Shown piece after piece: positions 7,771 through 7,976 of a stretch of 7,976 nt of DNA. A program made the translations under genes and the position numbers. The stretch lies in NCBI GenBank assembly GCA_945860325.1, contig CAMARL010000077.1, positions 1-7,976 on the forward strand. Reading direction: 5' to 3'. Position 1 is the first letter of the stretch. Every line of letters begins with the position of its first letter. Below the pieces are notes generated by a model. The model had not been told where the DNA came from. It searched no databases and worked only from the letters and a program-made list of their open reading frames with translations. The stretch comes from Spirosoma fluviale (GTDB lineage Bacteria; Bacteroidota; Bacteroidia; Cytophagales; Spirosomataceae).

Positions 7771-7808
7771 TTAGCCTTATTGATAATAATATTTATCACA
7801 AAGGCTAA
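7771..7808. repeat. Two-tier inverted repeat (possible RNA hairpin or operator)
   Basis: Outer arms TTAGCCTT (7771-7778) and AAGGCTAA (7801-7808) are perfectly complementary over 8 bases. Inside them, TGATAA (7781-7786) pairs with TTATCA (7793-7798) over 6 bases, leaving a 2-by-2 internal loop and a 6-base apical loop. No T-tract follows on either strand, so it is not an intrinsic terminator. The right outer arm could instead pair with AGCCTT at 7833-7838, giving a competing 6-bp helix. The role is unknown; a leader-RNA structure or a protein-binding dyad are both possible. Confidence 0.55.
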
Positions 7809-7818
7809 ATATTTAAAG

Positions 7819-7890
7819 ATGACTATAAAACAAGCCTTAATAAAGCTAAATGATCGTATTTGGAAATTAATAAAGAAATACCTAAATTAG
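7819..7890 (+). CDS. Possible 23-residue cationic amphipathic peptide (very short reading frame)
   Basis: ATG at 7819 opens a frame of 23 codons ending in TAG at 7888-7890, 17 bases before the ArsR-type start codon. The product begins MTIKQALIKL and ends RIWKLIKKYLN. It has five lysines and one arginine against a single aspartate. On an ideal helix, Ile3, Leu7, Leu10, Ile14, Leu17, Ile18, Tyr21 and Leu22 fall on one face, with most charges on the other. Such a peptide could be a leader peptide or a membrane-active peptide, but a frame this short arises easily by chance and no ribosome binding site or promoter supports it. I recognise no family. Confidence 0.2.
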   Translation: MTIKQALIKLNDRIWKLIKKYLN

Positions 7891-7907
7891 CTAAATAAGT
7901 AATAATT

Positions 7908-7976
7908 ATGCGTGTAGAGGACATTGCAAAAGCTTTAGGAGACGAATCAAGAAGAAAAATAGTAGAATTATTGCAG
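7908..7976 (+). CDS. ArsR-family winged-helix transcriptional regulator (N-terminal fragment, cut by window end)
   Basis: The first 23 codons of a gene that runs off the right edge. The segment AKALGDESRRKIVELLQ is the characteristic opening of ArsR/SmtB-type winged-helix repressors, whose first helix usually reads ALGDxTRRxIL; here Ser stands in the usual Thr position. An in-frame TAA at 7896-7898 rules out a longer start, so the ATG at 7908 is well placed. The sensing residues lie further on and are not visible, so it cannot be said whether it senses metal or is one of the many ArsR-fold regulators paired with SRPBCC/AHSA1-type or other partner genes. The dyads upstream suggest autoregulation. 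Confidence 0.82.
   Translation, partial: MRVEDIAKALGDESRRKIVELLQ

Larger units (their letters stand above)
7728..7894. repeat. Cluster of five AGCTA-type motifs upstream of the ArsR-family gene
   Basis: AGCTA occurs at 7730, 7738, 7761, 7844 and 7889, always in an A/T-rich context. The first two form a head-to-head repeat, TTAGCT-AAAA-AGCTAA (7728-7743). TATAGCTATA (7758-7767) is a 10-bp palindrome. TTAGCTAA appears as an 8-bp palindrome at 7728-7735 and again at 7887-7894, the latter 13 bases before the ATG of the regulator. ArsR-family repressors usually bind short AT-rich dyads near their own promoter, so these are plausible operator sites, but this is inferred from position and symmetry alone. 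Confidence 0.35.
7542..7907. other. AT-rich gene-poor interval between murF-alr and the ArsR-type gene
   Basis: This 366-base interval has no large reading frame and is visibly richer in A and T than the genes around it. It starts with a weak six-pair inverted repeat (TAGGTT 7544-7549, AACCTA 7566-7571) and then the murF-alr terminator. The part from about 7640 to 7727 shows nothing I can name. The remainder, leading up to the regulator, holds the inverted repeat, AGCTA motifs and short reading frame listed separately. No TAnnTTTG promoter box is present on the plus strand; TATAAT at 7689-7694 is the only promoter-like string and is expected by chance in such sequence. Confidence 0.7.

Overview
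The window reads as an ordinary housekeeping stretch of a low-GC Bacteroidota chromosome, possibly from the Cytophagales side; the genus cannot be fixed from here. Three things point to this phylum. The peptidoglycan ligase MurF is fused to alanine racemase in one 817-residue chain. Promoter candidates upstream of metK and pgk fit the Bacteroidota consensus (a TTTG-like -33 box, about 20 bp, then TAnnTTTG). The start codons have no clear Shine-Dalgarno sequence.

Layout: positions 1-105 hold the unidentifiable tail of an upstream gene. metK (192-1448, +) follows its own promoter and converges on the short hibernation factor gene raiA/hpf (1507-1851, -); the two share one strong bidirectional hairpin terminator. 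Upstream of raiA on the same strand is a 559-residue FAN1-type VRR-NUC nuclease gene (1986-3665, -). It diverges from pgk (3813-5003, +), which has its own promoter and a hairpin terminator. The murF-alr fusion (5088-7541, +) comes next and ends at another clean terminator. An AT-rich gene-poor stretch (7542-7907) follows, and the window closes on the first 23 codons of an ArsR-family regulator (7908-7976, +).

The genes do not form one pathway. They cover S-adenosylmethionine supply (metK), stationary-phase ribosome protection (raiA), repair of crosslinked or branched DNA (FAN1-like), glycolysis (pgk) and cell-wall precursor synthesis (murF-alr). Strand switches and terminators split them into mostly single-gene units. 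The exception is the nuclease gene, which has no visible terminator and may read through into raiA.

I see no mobile element, CRISPR array, rRNA or tRNA. The least explained part is the leader of the ArsR-type gene. It contains a two-tier inverted repeat (7771-7808), five copies of an AGCTA-type motif, and a 23-codon frame (7819-7890) that would encode a cationic amphipathic helix. These are candidates only. Nothing else looks like a new system.
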